A stretch of DNA of 64,000 nucleotides, from assembly GCA_951217055.1 (NCBI GenBank), contig OX578285.1, positions 50,098,024 through 50,162,023 on the forward strand. The letters are read 5' to 3'. Position numbers and translations under genes: made by a program. The stretch is from Gerris lacustris. Lineage: Eukaryota; Arthropoda; Insecta; Hemiptera; Gerridae. Shown here piece after piece: positions 12,898 to 25,455 of the stretch. Position 1 is the first letter of the stretch, and every line of letters begins with the position of its first letter. The notes below the pieces were generated by a model, which saw only the letters and a list, made by a program, of their open reading frames with translations, ran no database searches and was not told the DNA's origin.

Positions 12898-13057
12898 AAA
12901 ACAATCAAAGGAAACAAACCTACGAACTCGCACAATCTCTAATATTTTTAAAAGAAACTGTTAAGCAGTCGAGTCATTCAGTTAAAAAGAAACTGCTACT
13001 AGTTACAAAACAGGCAACACTGATTTTTAAAGAATAATAAGTTGGCTCTACTGTTAC

Positions 13058-13112
13058 TTTCCACCACGATTTTTACTTTCCGCCACGATTTCTACTTTCC
13101 GCCACGATTTTC
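13058..13112 (+). repeat. 22-bp tandem repeat, ~2.5 copies
   Basis: ACTTTCC(A/G)CCACGATTT units repeat head to tail. Non-coding. Confidence 0.6.
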
Positions 13113-14343
13113 ACAACTAGGCTGTAATGGGATCCTTTCCTACCTATAAAGTAGGGTGGAAAGTTAATGTTTTCTCCCTTCTGGATGAAAAATGATTTAA
13201 AATAGGAAATTCAATGAAATTAGGTGTAGTTAAGAAGTTAAATTGATGTAGAAAATTATAAAATTTTGGATCCTAAAAAAGTATATGTAATTTTAAGAAA
13301 AAGCTTATAATGAAAATTATTGATTATTAAAATTTTTAATGTGGAAGACTTGATATGCGGAGATTAAGGCAGAAGCCATTTTGTTAAAACCATGTGAATT
13401 CATACGAAGCTGTACTGTCGAAGAAGTAAGTTCGTATCCCCTTCAAGCTGGGTTAGGCTCTGGACTCATGTCCATTTTTTAAAAAAATGTATGTAGTTTT
13501 AGTAATTATTTTCTCCTGTGAGAAAAGTTGATGTCGTTTGGGATGATTAAATCCATTTTAAATTTTAATTAACTTCATTTTTATTAAAACATCTTCTGAA
13601 GGAAATTACAAAGCCACCGAGATTTTCGTGTTTTAAAAAGATAATTAATATATGTAAAGTTTAGGTAAAAGCTAATTAAATGAATGTATATTATATTTTA
13701 GGGCCTTATAAGCGTACATAGGAATTTAACCTATAGTAATAAGTCGTCGAGACCATCAGAGGTGAGATGAAACCTTCTGAGTCTATCAGAATCATCATTG
13801 ACTGCGAATTGCACAAAGCATCATAGATTGCAGCAGCGCACTAGAAGGTAGTCTACAAGAATAAAGGACTTGCGAGAATTCGTCACAGCGGAACTCCAAG
13901 CTACACGTGGAAGCAAGCGTCGATTACGTCAAGCATCTGTAAGCGGAACTACCACATCATCAGTGAAAAATGTCATGTATTCGCCAGTACAACAAATTGT
14001 ATATATTTATAAGACTTGAGGCCAGACTAGGAATTTGTTGGTTGAACAAATTATAAGCCTTTTTAATAGATGATACACCAAAAGTGTATGATTAGAATTT
14101 GAGGTTAAGACCTCGTGCCTGTAAAAGCGTAAAGCATAGTTTTTAATAACGATTCTGGTATTAGAACCATTTTATGTTTCAATTAAGAAAAAGGAAGGAA
14201 GGATCCATAAAATACAAGATTTAATTAATTTTATATAAAGAGTAAACTGATAGTTTTACAACTTAAGAGTTTTTTTTTGTAGAAATTTCAAACTGCATCT
14301 AAAAGATATATTTTTTAAGTAAATGATAATGTAAGTGCTAATG
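13113..14343. other. Non-coding spacer
   Basis: No gene supported. 13737-13960 is less AT-rich and exon-like in composition but has no sustained open frame or recognisable protein. Confidence 0.4.
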
Positions 14344-14351
14344 TTCTAAAC

Positions 14352-15117
14352 CATTGGTTCCCAAAGTGGGGGGCGCGCCCCCCAAGGAAGGCGTGAAGAC
14401 AAGTCAAGGGGGGCGTGGGACCTCGAAATTGAGATATAGCTTTGCCGTTCGTAAAAGATAGCTTTTACGTCTTATGCGATTATATAAAAATCCAAATATC
14501 AAACCAGTTGGAGAAACCTCAGTGACCAATTCAACAGATACTTTCCTAACACATGTGATGACAACATTTACAGATTAACAATAGATCCTTTCAGTGTCAA
14601 CATAGTAACATAGATTCCCTGCCCGAAACACTTCAAGAACAAGTTTTAGAAATAAAAAAAGATTCTGCTCCCGATTTTGATAAAATGGACAAATCATCGT
14701 TTTGGGTTAAGTACAAAGTGTACCACAGTATATCACAGCAAGCACTTCGATTGTATTTACCTTTCTCAAGCACTTATTTGTTCAAAAAAGATTTTTCAGC
14801 ACTTGTTGCAATAAAAACAAAGTATCGTGGCAAACTCGATGTTGCTGTGCTTGATTTTCGTTGTGCACTTTCTAATACTCATCAAAGAATAGGGAATCTT
14901 GTAAAAAAAATGCAAGCTCATCAATCTCATAAGATCATCTGTAATAAGATTAACTTGTAATGTTATAAAAATAATAGTAATAGAAATAAATTAATGGTTA
15001 TTTAATGTAATAATGGTTTAATGTATTTTTTTCATTATCTCATAAAATTATGAAGGGGGGGGGGAAGATTTATTCTTGACTGTGGGGGGCTTGGTAAAAA
15101 AACTTTGGGAACCCCTG
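14352..15117 (+). mobile_element. hAT transposon deletion derivative, 8-bp TSD
   Basis: Left end CATTGGTTCCCAAAGTGG and right end CTTTGGGAACCCCTG form the classic hAT terminal pair. Perfect 8-bp target duplications TTCTAAAC lie at 14344-14351 and 15118-15125. The 766-bp element keeps the 3' end of the transposase gene and has lost the catalytic part. Confidence 0.92.
14575..14960 (+). pseudogene. hAT transposase C-terminal dimerisation-domain remnant
   Basis: The frame reads LTIDPFSVNIVT, a stop, then SLPETLQEQVLEIKKDS and an open stretch (14685-14957) containing FWVKYKVYHSISQQALRLYL, LPFSSTYLF, FSALVAIKTKYRGKLDV and CALSNTHQRIGNLVKKMQA. This is the conserved C-terminus of ZBED5/SCAND3-like hAT transposases: the LLPFSSTYLCE..FSA and IKTKYR.RL blocks are recognisable. 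The zinc finger, DDE core and insertion domain are absent, so no activity is expected. Orientation matches the host element. Similarity is recalled from family knowledge and not searched. Confidence 0.85.
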
Positions 15118-17015
15118 TTCTAAACTATTGAAAAGTGTATTCAATAAGTTTCCTACCTGTCATTTTAATAATGGTTGATTTAATAAATTTTGATGAAATT
15201 TTATGTTTGTGTAATTTGTAGAATTTATTTACATAGTCCCATTACGCTTCTAATTCACTCTAATAATTATTTACCTTCGTACAGGGAATTGACTTTCGTA
15301 CACCCTAATACTTAACTTTGCTTTCTAAAACTACATATCTATAAATTATTTTATAACATAAATTATCAGAAAATGCAAGGGTTTTTTTTGGCAATAAAAT
15401 AATCTATTATAGACGTCTCACTTGAAAACCAGAACAGGGACAATACTAGAAAACTAGACTGGGACACATGGCAACCCTATGTCTGCATTAAATTATCCTA
15501 GGCGCAACTTCGGCTCCCGCATAGCACAGGTCTATGAGGGTGCAAGGCATCTGGGATTTGGGGCACCCGACTCATTAAACTAAGAGTTGTCTAACACACT
15601 CAGAGAAAACTTCCATATAACAATACATAGTGATACTGAATTTAATCTTAAAATGTACAACTTAATTAATTAATTTTTTAACATTTTATAAAATGTTTAA
15701 CAGGTGGTAGTGTAAACTTCAGTTTTGATCTTTTAACAACCACCAGTCGGTCACATTTTTTTTTTGATACCTCGGGAGCTAGATTTTTATACGGTTAAAT
15801 TTGTGTTAAGATCACATTTTAGAAGTTTTTTAATAAAGGTCTTCAGATTCAGAACCGTTTTGATAATGCTAGGTTACTAATTTCCGTATTATACAGTGCT
15901 AGGGAGGCAGTGCCCCCCCCCCCCCCCCCCCCCCCCCCAATTATGAAAATAAAATTGTTTTCAAATGTCATCTTGGGGTATGATTTTTTTTGAAGCTCCA
16001 TAGCAAATTCAATCAAAAAGAGTTTATTAGTCCAAGATACTTGTTTTAACTTCTTTTATCACCAGCACATCTTTAACGGATTCCTGTTCTTGTGTTTTTA
16101 TAATAATTTTCATAAACATAATTTCCCTCCATACAGGGTTACCAGATTTACAAAAGTCAAAACCTGGACACACATAGTCGGGAAGTGGAATTTTCCATGT
16201 TATACCATGCATTTTTTAGAAGCAATAAAATACCAACTGGTGGTATGGATATTGCGACCTTCCTGTTGCAAGTGAACTAGTAGATGATTGGATGTTTGGC
16301 GTCAGCCAGTAGAGTACTAGGGTCTGACTCGTACAGTGTCAATATACACCAACAGCACTTGCCAGAGTTGGTCTCGCCTGGCTCGGTTTTTAGCTCTTTA
16401 GTAAGTATTTACTTTTTTCTAATTTACTCACCTTTGTGTAACACTGTAAAAATGTACAAACACTCATAATTTATAATAATACGTAGGTAACTACGTATAA
16501 CTAACAATTTTATCTTTTAAGTACTAAATAGATAATATAGAATAAACAATAATGCTAAAGATAATACAAATTTATTATCATCAGTGGTACAGCTAGGAAA
16601 ATAATTTATAATAGAATCTTTGTTGCATTTAGACCTAATCATTTATTTAATTCTCGCTAATCTTTTATGAACCTAAAGCATTGTCACAGCTAGGGGGAGG
16701 TAGAGAAGCCAGGAACCTCATAAAAAAAATTTGGTTGTTGCAGCAATCGGGTAGATTGGTAGAAATGAGGGACTACAGCTTCCCCAAGAATATCATTTGC
16801 AAATTCCTACTGACAAACACACTTTTCTTTAAGTGAAACTTCTTTAGGTGCAGTAGAGTAAATTGGCTTGGATGAAACGAAATTTCATGTAACAAAGTTT
16901 GTGATTCTCGTCTAAGTGGAAGATTTACCTATAAAAAATCTTTCACTTCGAAGAGTCTCAATCCACTGACCACGGAGGTAGATGATTTTTCAATACAAAG
17001 AATTGGTATTTAAGC
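15118..17015. other. Non-coding spacer with poly-C tract and stray transposon ends
   Basis: A 23-base C run lies at 15916-15938. GGCAACCCTATG (about 15470) and CAGGGTTACCAGATTT (16132) look like ends of unrelated hAT-type elements, but partners were not found. Short open frames at 16027-16469 have no recognisable domains. Confidence 0.4.
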
Positions 17016-17304
17016 ATAATATTCAGAGACCTTCAAAATGTTGCAATTTTTTTTTACGAAATGTGGCTCTAAAAAGTGTGGCAATATGGCACTTATTTTG
17101 GCCAAATGTGGCATTTATTTTAGCTAATGTGGCATTTATTTTTCAACTTTCCAACCCCCCCCCCCTTTCCATTGTAAAAGGGATATTAAATCGTACAACT
17201 TGAGTCATATTAACTACTTTATTACCATTTACAGGTATCTTCAATACCCTACAATGATCCACATTGACCAGTGATGAGCTAGAGCTAATGGCTCTTAATC
17301 CTTA

Positions 17305-17816
17305 GGGTAGTAACACACTTTTCCACCCAGGTGGCGCCACCTTGTTGATGCCACTTGCTTCCGACACCTGTCTGGTGCCACCCGAGTTTTTACTTTTTTC
17401 GGGCAGTCGAGAAATGGAGCTGTGCATGCATATCATTATGTTCGTGAAAGAAGAAGGAAAAAAGGCGTTTTTGGGTTCATCGAATAATTTCAGACAAAAA
17501 GAATACTAGTTTGTTTCATACAGTGTACCCCGTATCAAAGAGGACAGTAACAATTTTTGCCAATGTCGCGTGGAACTTTCAACGAATTGCTTAAAATATT
17601 GAAGAACAGTTTGACCAGTAGACACTTACATGAGGGATGCAGTTAGCCCCTGATTTGATTTCCTCTAGATTTGATGACGGAGTGGGGGCTGAGAGGCAGT
17701 GGCAACATCTGACGGGTTTAATTGAAAACATTAGGCTGACCGGGTGGAGCCACCTCGTGTGGCAGGTTGCATTCTATTCTCATTGGTAGCTTGGATGACG
17801 AAGTGAGTCACTGCCC
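17305..17816. mobile_element. PIF/Harbinger-type element nested in the hAT
   Basis: Termini GGGTAGTAACACACTT and AAGTGAGTCACTGCCC are imperfect inverted repeats, preceded by TTA and followed by TAA, fitting the TWA target preference of PIF/Harbinger. The middle (17355-17552) is shared at high identity with 37139-37337. Confidence 0.65.
17440..17665 (+). pseudogene. Harbinger transposase N-terminal remnant
   Basis: One frame reads EKRRFWVHRIISDKKN and later FANVAWNFQRIA, NIEEQFDQ and MQLAPDLISS, with stops between. This tracks the conserved N-terminus of PIF/Harbinger nucleases (RKFWVHP..., F.YFRMS..SF, a leucine/charged stretch, then MRDAI.PEERL). No catalytic residues remain. The identification is by pattern only. 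Confidence 0.5.
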
Positions 17817-18389
17817 TAAGATAGGAATCCTGCCCTGCAAGGGCGTATCTTAATCTTACCTGGTTTTATAGGTTGTAGCAGAACCCCTTAGAATATTAGA
17901 ATATTTCTATTTTTTCTCAGAACTTGGCTCAAATAAGGCAAAATGTGGCTTTTTAGAAAAAAATAGGCAAAATGTGGCATTTTAGTATGGCGCTATGACA
18001 AAATGCATTTGAAGGTCTCTGGTAATATTACATACATTATAATAATATAATACATATATATAAATGTTTTTTTCTTCATTATTCACTAATTCAATTAAAT
18101 TCGACATAACCGTTTCTTAATCCTGAAATAATAAAATGGTCAACAAATGCAAAGAGAGCAATGCATAAAATCAACTGTTTCTAGAACTTAAGTTTCACTT
18201 CTAATGCGTGAGAGTGTCAAACATATTTCTTTTTAAACCAGTAAGAGTAACACCTCTCGTTCTCATATGAAGTACCACTATTACTAGATGAGTAACACAG
18301 GTGAGGTAATCACTCTAAATCAATCAGTACTGCTAGAACTTAAGCATTATCACCTACTGAATTAAAATGGTATGCATGTGAGACTCTCT

Positions 18390-18500
18390 ACCACGGGGCT
18401 AGTAAAATGGGCCTAATTGCTAGGTTCGAACAAGTGGTTCATCCTACCCATCTAGTACCAGTACTAGGACCTTACTACAACAACTACTACTACTTGGTGG
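18390..18500 (+). repeat. SINE 3' end (same family as 50740-51217)
   Basis: CACGGGGC...GGCCTAATTGC.AGGTTCGAACAAGTGGTTC and CCTACCC.TCTAGTA match the 3' part of the minus-strand SINE at 50740-51217, and end in an ACTACTACT tail. Truncated at the 5' side. Confidence 0.7.
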
Positions 18501-18599
18501 GGGGGATGCTAATCTGATGGAAATCTCTCATTTGAGGAATCTAGTACTCAATATGGTATCAACTTGAACTTTTGAATTTACTCCAGGAACCTTGGTTGA

Positions 18600-19180
18600 G
18601 GAAATGGAGGATCAAAATAAACGAACAGAAAAGTGAGCATGTCACCTTTGCTCTTCGTCACGCCACATGTCCTCCAGTCATCCTTAATCAAGCTCCCATT
18701 CCTCTATAGATACCTTGGTCTTACCCTTGATCGTCCATTAACATGGCAACTACACACTAAGACAAAACGTACTGACATCACATGAAGATTCAAGTTACTG
18801 CTCAGTCTTCTGGATTGTAGGTCTAAGATTTCTCTGAATAACAAACTTCGTATCTGCAATGTAGTCTTAAAGCCAGCTTGGACCTACGGTCTAGAAGTGT
18901 GAGGCAGCACCAAGCCTTCAAATTCCCATCGTCTCCAAATCCTTCAGTCAAAAATTCTTCAAAAAATTACCGATGCTCCTTACTATGTGTCCAACCTTAC
19001 TCTTCATGAAGACCTGAACGTTCCTCCTTTTGTCCAAAATCTATCCGAGTATATCGAAAGTTCCACGAATCCTTATCCCATCATCCTAATCCTCTTGTAC
19101 AACTCATGTCCTCTCAACATAGTCCAGGTAACCCTCCAAGACGTCTGAAGAGACAGTGGCCTAGAGATCTACTCTCATAG
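18600..19180 (+). pseudogene. Jockey-like reverse transcriptase C-terminal remnant
   Basis: Conceptual reading with frameshifts and stops gives KWRIKINEQKSEHVTFALRH, CPPVILN, then RYLGLTLDRPLTWQLHTKTK, LLSLLDCRSKISLNNKLRI, KPAWTYGLEV, GSTKPSNSHRLQILQSKILQ and APYYVSNLTLHEDLNVPPF. The order YLG.TLDR.LTW..H, then WTYG.E.WG.AK.SN, then APWYVSN..LH.DL is diagnostic of the thumb region and C-terminus of jockey-clade RTs. The catalytic YADD motif lies upstream of the truncation and is absent. At least one frameshift occurs near 18708, with stops near 18780 and 18900. Confidence 0.88.
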
Positions 19181-19453
19181 AATATATTTTACATTAATTA
19201 ATTATAATTATTATAGCAATCTATCATTATTATCTATTTCTTAAATCTTATATACATTATTAATTTACTTTATCATTACTTAAATATTTTGTAATATAAT
19301 TATTTTACTATATAAATGGCCAGGAAGTGTAGTCACTGGACTACTTCTTCTTCACGTTGCTCCCGCCATGTTAAACAATAACATCATTACCACTTGTTAC
19401 AATGAAATTATGTGTAGTTGAGTTAATCAATAAAAATTAAAAAAAAAAAAAAA
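18600..19453 (+). mobile_element. Jockey-clade LINE 3' end with poly-A tail
   Basis: Reverse-transcriptase-like coding remnant (18600-19180), an AT-rich 3'UTR, then a 15-base A run ending at 19453. 5'-truncated, as is usual for target-primed insertions. It follows within ~100 bases of a SINE tail. Confidence 0.85.
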
Positions 19454-20841
19454 TAATAATTTCAGAACCTGTACCCAGCAAGTGAAGGTCACTACCAGAA
19501 GACCTAAGCATTTCATTAAATACACTTTATTTCACTCTAACCATAAATTACTTATACAGACAATATACAACTGATTTTTCTTATCCTCATAATAATTTTA
19601 TGTTAGAGTTCTAAGGAAGTGAGATAAAACAATTCAAACCATTATCTTGCTACTCCTGTGGTCCTGGATCCACAATCCACATTCGATACGTAATAAAAGC
19701 ACTTGCACACTTCAAAATAAGGCAATTGGCTGTTTAAAAATAAATACATACATATATAAAATTAAAAAATGCGTTTGCAATAAAATAATAAAAAAAAGAA
19801 GCTTTAATCAGAAAATAAAGTAAGGCTAAATCAATCCTAATACGTGCACAGTTACCACAGCCAATGTACTATACAAATGTGATGATTCTCCACAGTAAAT
19901 GTAAATAAAATGATGAGGGAACTAACCAAGTAATAACAATTGATTACAAAAAAAAGTGTCACAACATGTGTTTGGCCTTACAATTTCCTCTTTAATAAAA
20001 ATAATAATAATTAAAAATAAAAAATCCTAAAACAAAAACAACCGATGAAGTACAAAAGGAACGAATTTAATAATAGAAAAATGTATATAGATATGGTAAA
20101 ATATTAATCAGTTTAACTAAACACATTTTTGAATTGTTTAAAGAAAAAAACAAAACTATACAATATAATATATAAGTAGCTGAACTATTTCTCAAATATA
20201 TTTATTACAATGTAGTCATTAAAAGTAATTAAAACGTTCATAACTATTTTATTTAAAAATTACATCAAGCACACGATAATAAAATTAATACTGAAAGAAT
20301 ATTAAAAGGTCAAATTAAAAAAAAAAAAAAAAACAACCAATTAGCTTAAATATTTAACAAAATAAGTAATATTATATAAAATAATAAACTATAATGTAAC
20401 AATTATAAAAAAGCATTTACATATCCGTTATTCAATATATAAGAATTATACTTAGTAAAGAATCACATTTAAGTTTTATTCATAGCACAGAATTCATTAC
20501 AATAGTTAGAAATGTTATAAAATGAAACCAAGTTCTATGATAACTACAAGGAGATGAGAAAGTGAAATAACTGCCACAAATGTATTACTGCGGAGTGTGC
20601 AAGACTAATATAGTGTTTCATTTTTGACACAATGATATAATAAAACTAATTGTTTGATATGTAAGAGTCTAAATTATACAGTCAGACCGTTTTTTTTTTG
20701 TTTTATTTTTATTGTGTGTGACGATTATTAAAAATCTACTGTGAGTACCGCAACACTGAATACAAAAAGTATCTAAATCACTTAAAACAATTAAAAGTAG
20801 CTCTTAGGGAGAGAGAAAGAGCAGTGAGTGGCTCTCTAGAT
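19454..20841. other. Non-coding AT-rich spacer
   Basis: No gene, RNA or structured repeat recognised. Several short A runs, including one of 17 bases around 20320. Confidence 0.5.
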
Positions 20842-21152
20842 CAGTGGTTCACAACCTTTTGTGTCTGGGGACCCACTTTTGGTTGTTAAAATATTTTGCG
20901 ATCCACGGTACAGTAAATAGCATAACATTCCTTAAAATTATGTGATTAGAGGTGATAAGAATAACGCAATATAGCTGTCAAATAAGGAACTTTTACTATG
21001 AATCTATGTGTACAAAATTACACTATAAAAGATTTAAGCTTACATTAACGACAATTGAAGAAATGTTTACCATTTACCCTTGATGTGATCGTTCACTTTT
21101 TGCCGCGACCCACCAAAAAATCTTTCGGTGACCCACCGGTTGGGAACCACTG
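20842..21152. mobile_element. hAT MITE, 311 bp
   Basis: Termini CAGTGGTTCACAACCTTTTG and GGTTGGGAACCACTG, with GACCCAC just inside both ends. The flanks CTCTAGAT (20834-20841) and TTCTAGAT (21153-21160) match at 7 of 8 bases as target duplications. Non-coding. Confidence 0.9.
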
Positions 21153-21427
21153 TTCTAGATTACGAAACAAGGAAATCATTGAAAATCCTAAAGACAACCT
21201 TCAAAAAAAAAAAAAAAATTAAAAAGTGATTGGTATTCCTTACTACCTAACTAAATTAGCCTAAAATTACTAAAAGAATTGTTCTAACTAGATACCAAAT
21301 ACAAAAAAAAATACACAATCTTAGATATTATTTCTTTTGATTTAAAACAAAAAGATTAGGTGAGAGCCTCCATCATTATGAAGTGTAAAAACATAATATT
21401 TAATTTAATTTTTTTTCAGTATCAATA

Positions 21428-21760
21428 AATGAAAGGGTATGTTAGCGAGATGCTGTCAAATAAAAAACAGTGAGAAAGTTTATGCTAACGTTTCGCTAAA
21501 TTTATAAGCATCATCAGAGCAAGAAAACAAAGTGTAAAATAAGAAATAAATACAAAAAAAGGTCGAGGTTGACTCTACGAGATCATGTTATAAAGGAAAT
21601 CATTCCTTTATAACATGTCATAGAGTCAACCTCGACATTTTTTATATTTATTTTACACTTTGTTTTCTTGCTCTGATGATGCTAATAAATTTAGCGAAAC
21701 GTTATCATAAACCTTCACACTGTGTTTTATTTGACAGCATCTAATATACCCTCTCATTTA
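21428..21760. mobile_element. Foldback element with hammerhead-like cores
   Basis: The whole 333 bp is an imperfect palindrome. Outer arms AAATGAAAGGGTATGTTAG and CTAATATACCCTCTCATTT pair, and the centre is TTATAAAGGAA-ATCA-TTCCTTTATAA. Each arm contains CTGATGA, a short hairpin, then GAAAC (plus 21673-21699, minus 21491-21517), the conserved core order of hammerhead ribozymes. Non-coding. Confidence 0.8.
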
Positions 21761-21856
21761 TACTTGAACTGTCACGAATCTTCTCCATCAAGTATCCAAA
21801 AATCAAACTATGATTTATGCGAATTCAAGGTAAAAGATTTGCCAGCTTAAAGCAGG

Positions 21857-22240
21857 GTTTACACGATCCAAGTATACTTGGACCAAGTTAGTTTTGACTC
21901 TACTTTGACGCTATTTTGATCGTTTAAACAGTGTGTCAAAGTCAACTTGGACATCCAAGTTGAGTTGGATGGGCTGCATCTAAGTAGACTTTGATAAAAA
22001 CAAAAATGGCGCCCACCTGACAAATTATAAGAACGAGCTGTCAAAATATGACAGATGTGAGGTTGAGCTGGGTTTTGTTAACCAGAAGGTGATATACCAC
22101 CACAGTTTTAAAACTTAATAAGTACAATTTAACTGGAAAATTCCAGAGGGAAAAACATTTCACACAATCTATCTTAACCTCTACTTTATAATGTATCGAA
22201 ATTCCACTACTTGGACCAAGTATACTTTGATCGTGTAAAC
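21857..22240. mobile_element. MITE with GTTTACACGATC termini
   Basis: Left GTTTACACGATCCAAGTATACTTGG and right CCAAGTATACTTTGATCGTGTAAAC are inverted repeats with one substitution and one indel. The left arm also holds partial inverted versions of the CCAAGT motif. Non-coding; the 61-codon minus frame spanning it is incidental. Confidence 0.78.
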
Positions 22241-23205
22241 GTTACTTCAATGGTCCACAAACTCCTACTTATAAATGTTGTAAACCACAGAGAAGTAAAG
22301 CAAACTTTCAGAGAAGGCTTTCACCTACCATATAGATAAAACTGTCTCTAGATAATTTAACAGTTAGCATAAGTTGGATCCATAAATTTAAATGCACTGA
22401 TAAGTAATCATTAACTATTTCATTGCTAAGGACAAGCTAAATTATTTGGCTGGGATGTAATGTGAGGGTTATAGATGAGATATTTGGTTTGGGCAGTCAG
22501 TGCCAAAGAAGTTATCGAAGGGTATACATTCAGCCTTCATGTATTTGAAATATTATATCTTTTCACTTCAAAATTACAAACTTCTATAAACTTTAGCAAT
22601 GAAAGGGATTAAATTGCGCTAAAGAGGCATTTTCTCCCAGTGATAAGACTACAATTGAACAGAAAAATAATATGTTTGGGCTCGATATCTTCTAAGCCAT
22701 ACAAGAAAATTTAATATAAAATTAAACAAATCTAAAACCAAAATACAATTAACACTTAGGTCTGATGCTAGAAAACATAATCCAACAAAAACCTTATGTT
22801 AAGATACAAATGGGCCTTCTTATCATTGACAAAAAAACTACCTTTGATTGGTGTTCACATACATAAAATGTCAATTAATATGTATAAATAAACAGGTCAA
22901 GTGTGTGCTAGTCAGCACACAGCGAGGGTCCATAGGCCACACTATATAGTGTTTAACTGTAAAGTGTATAAACAGTGTTTTTTTAAAATGCTAAAAAGCT
23001 TACTTTGAACTATTCTAAGGGTCTGATATTCTCAAAACACACTCTGATAAAGTATTTTTTTTGCCACTGAACCAGACTACAACCATATAAATACATCGAA
23101 AAGACCATAATTATAAAAAAAAACGTATTTTGTCAATAAAAAATAAAATAATATTTCTTTCCAAATTTCCAAAAAGTGGTATCTTTACTTTTGGTTTAAG
23201 AATGT
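22241..23205. other. Non-coding AT-rich spacer
   Basis: Only a short palindromic GTGTGCTAGTCAGCACAC (about 22902) stands out. No exon or RNA gene. Confidence 0.45.
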
Positions 23206-23210
23206 TCAGG

Positions 23211-23560
23211 ATTTTTTTCACTTCACATAAGCGAGATAGAGGGGGGGGGGGCACGTTTCACACCCACTTCAAACTTGCCTACGCTCGCCCTATCAAAGTT
23301 ATATACAAAGTATTATATATTTTTGTAATCAGCTCGACGTACCTTTTCATATGATACCCCTCACAGTGTCGAAAAAAAAAAAAAAAAAAAAAAAAATTAA
23401 CCCATAAGTTTTTTTACCCTAATTTTTTTGAAAAAAATTATTTTTTTACATGCCAAATTTCAAAGTGATCGGACAAAAGGTGTAGCCGTGAGAGCAGGCA
23501 ACCGGACGGACGGACAGACACACGCAGGAAAATAGAAGGGTCTTTGGTTTTGCCTATGGA
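23211..23560 (+). repeat. Dispersed repeat related to family C
   Basis: Contains a G run then GCAC, 'TATATATTTTTGTAATC', 'ATATGATACCCCTCAC', a long A run, 'TTTCAAAGTGATCGGAC' and a GGACGGACAGACA block: the same order of landmarks as 30050-30482, but strongly diverged. Confidence 0.45.
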
Positions 23561-24648
23561 CAATAATAATGCCTATAAACAATTAGATAATAAGGACCAA
23601 GAGAGGAAAATAGGAACTAAAGTAGATTGTTCCAAAAACTTAGATTAAACAACCAAAAAGTACACAAGTTAAGTTAAGTAATTAACATAATGCCTATCTA
23701 AAAAAATATATATACTCGTTAGCCCTAGAATACTAAGCATACTTTGCTGGCGCTTAACACTAACCTTGGTAATTTTTACCAGGATTGTATTAGAACGTTT
23801 TGTAATTACTTTTTAATTGTCTTATGATGTATTATATTTCATTATTTATTAATTAATGATAGCATAGCATTATGCCATAACAATAGTATCTCATAATATG
23901 AACAATACAAAATTGACTTGTATAGTTTGAATATCAATGAAATGTAAGAATTTAACAACAACTTTCGAGTATAGTTAGATTTATTAATTTAAGTAATATA
24001 TATTTAAAATTGGTATTATTATTTTTATACAGTATAATATTGAAAGAAATGTTAGTTAACAATTTAAACAATATTTTTAGATTGTGCTCCACAAATGGGG
24101 ACGTCGCAAACGGAGCAATAGGTTGTAGCTCAAAGTAAAAACCGCGTAAAAATAACACTAAGAATTTTTAGGTGGAACTAAAGCAAGTTTGTAGGCATGA
24201 AAAGAATGTAGATAAAGCACTGGTGAAGAGTGGGGAGTCTGTGTTTTACAGAAACAAGATAGCTCACTTTTAATTGACGATCATCGTAATTTTTACGAAT
24301 GGTTAGTATTCTAGGGTTAAATTAAACAATGGTAATTAACTTTACTGCAGAGTAACAATATCAGTAAAATTTGATATAATATTTTTATATCTGATGTTAT
24401 TTTTTCTTTAAATTATTACATTTATTTCATGTATTTTTGACATAAATAAGTTTTTCGATAATAAAACCATTTATTTATCTGGATTATGTTTCAGAATTTA
24501 GGCAGTAAGTATACAAAAGAGCTTGAAGGACAAGTTTACAGGTAATAAAGAATATTTAAGTTATAAATAATATTGTGATATAAGTTAAAAATAACAAGTT
24601 TGCAGGCCATTCCAATTGTCTTATTCTTTTTTAAGAACTTACAAATTT
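23561..24648. other. Non-coding AT-rich spacer
   Basis: Nothing supportable as gene or element. Confidence 0.45.
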
Positions 24649-24658
24649 ATATATATAT

Positions 24659-24753
<95 letters not shown>
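24649..24753. repeat. (AT)n microsatellite, ~105 bp
   Basis: Uninterrupted except for ATAC variants near its left edge. Open frames through it encode only alternating Tyr-Ile. Confidence 0.97.
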
Positions 24754-24756
<3 letters not shown>

Positions 24757-25455
24757 TATATTTATTTAAGCATTTCTTTCTCGGCAGTTACTAAATGTGA
24801 TGAGTGTGTAGCATGTCTTACCTCTCCGACATAATAGCGATTGGAACTTAGCTTCATGCACCTTCACAGAACCCCATTTTACTATGATAAAAAAATTGAA
24901 GTAAAATGTACATTTTACAAATGGCTCCGGATGAAAATGTCTCATATTGATCTTCTTTCACAATTTAACAATTACAAAACAAGTTCCAAGCATTATCATA
25001 CGAATTCAGTAACTATTGAAATGCAATTAGGAAAAGAATTTTAGTGAGTTTCAAATAAATATCGAATCAAATAAGTAAAGGATTTTATACTATTTTATAA
25101 ATAACGAATATGTTTGTACAAATGTACCATATTTGGCACACCTAAAACGTTGACAATTAAACCAAGGGCAAACAAATTAAACATTAGAATAATAAGTAAA
25201 CAACTGTACACTCTAGTTAAGTAACCTAAGAGAGTCAATAAATCAAAAGGACAATTAACTACAATATTTAACAAGATACACATAAATTAGTTAAGACTTA
25301 AAAACCTGAGAGAACAAAGTATCACTAATAGTTACGCTTTGTTAGAACTTGTTCACCCTTCGTACATTGTATTTAAATTAATTGCACGTTATTTTCTTTT
25401 ATCATTTATTTATATCTTCTGTACTTTTATTCAAAAAGTTAAAATCTCTCAAATT
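24754..25455. other. Non-coding spacer
   Basis: The open frame 24841-25044 has no recognisable domain and no flanking exon signals that I can defend. Confidence 0.4.

Larger units (their letters stand above)
17024..18021. mobile_element. hAT-type element interrupted by a nested insertion
   Basis: Termini CAGAGACCTTCAAAATG and CATTTGAAGGTCTCTG are near-perfect inverted repeats. The flanks ATAATATT and GTAATATT agree at 7 of 8 bases as a target duplication. Subterminal 'AATGTGGC' repeats occur near both ends, on the + strand, as in many hAT elements. A Harbinger-like element sits inside (17305-17816). Confidence 0.8.

Noticed and set aside
15470..16150. A complete hAT element between GGCAACCCTATG and CAGGGTTACCAG
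   Set aside because: The two ends point away from each other, with no target duplication, so they belong to different, incomplete elements.
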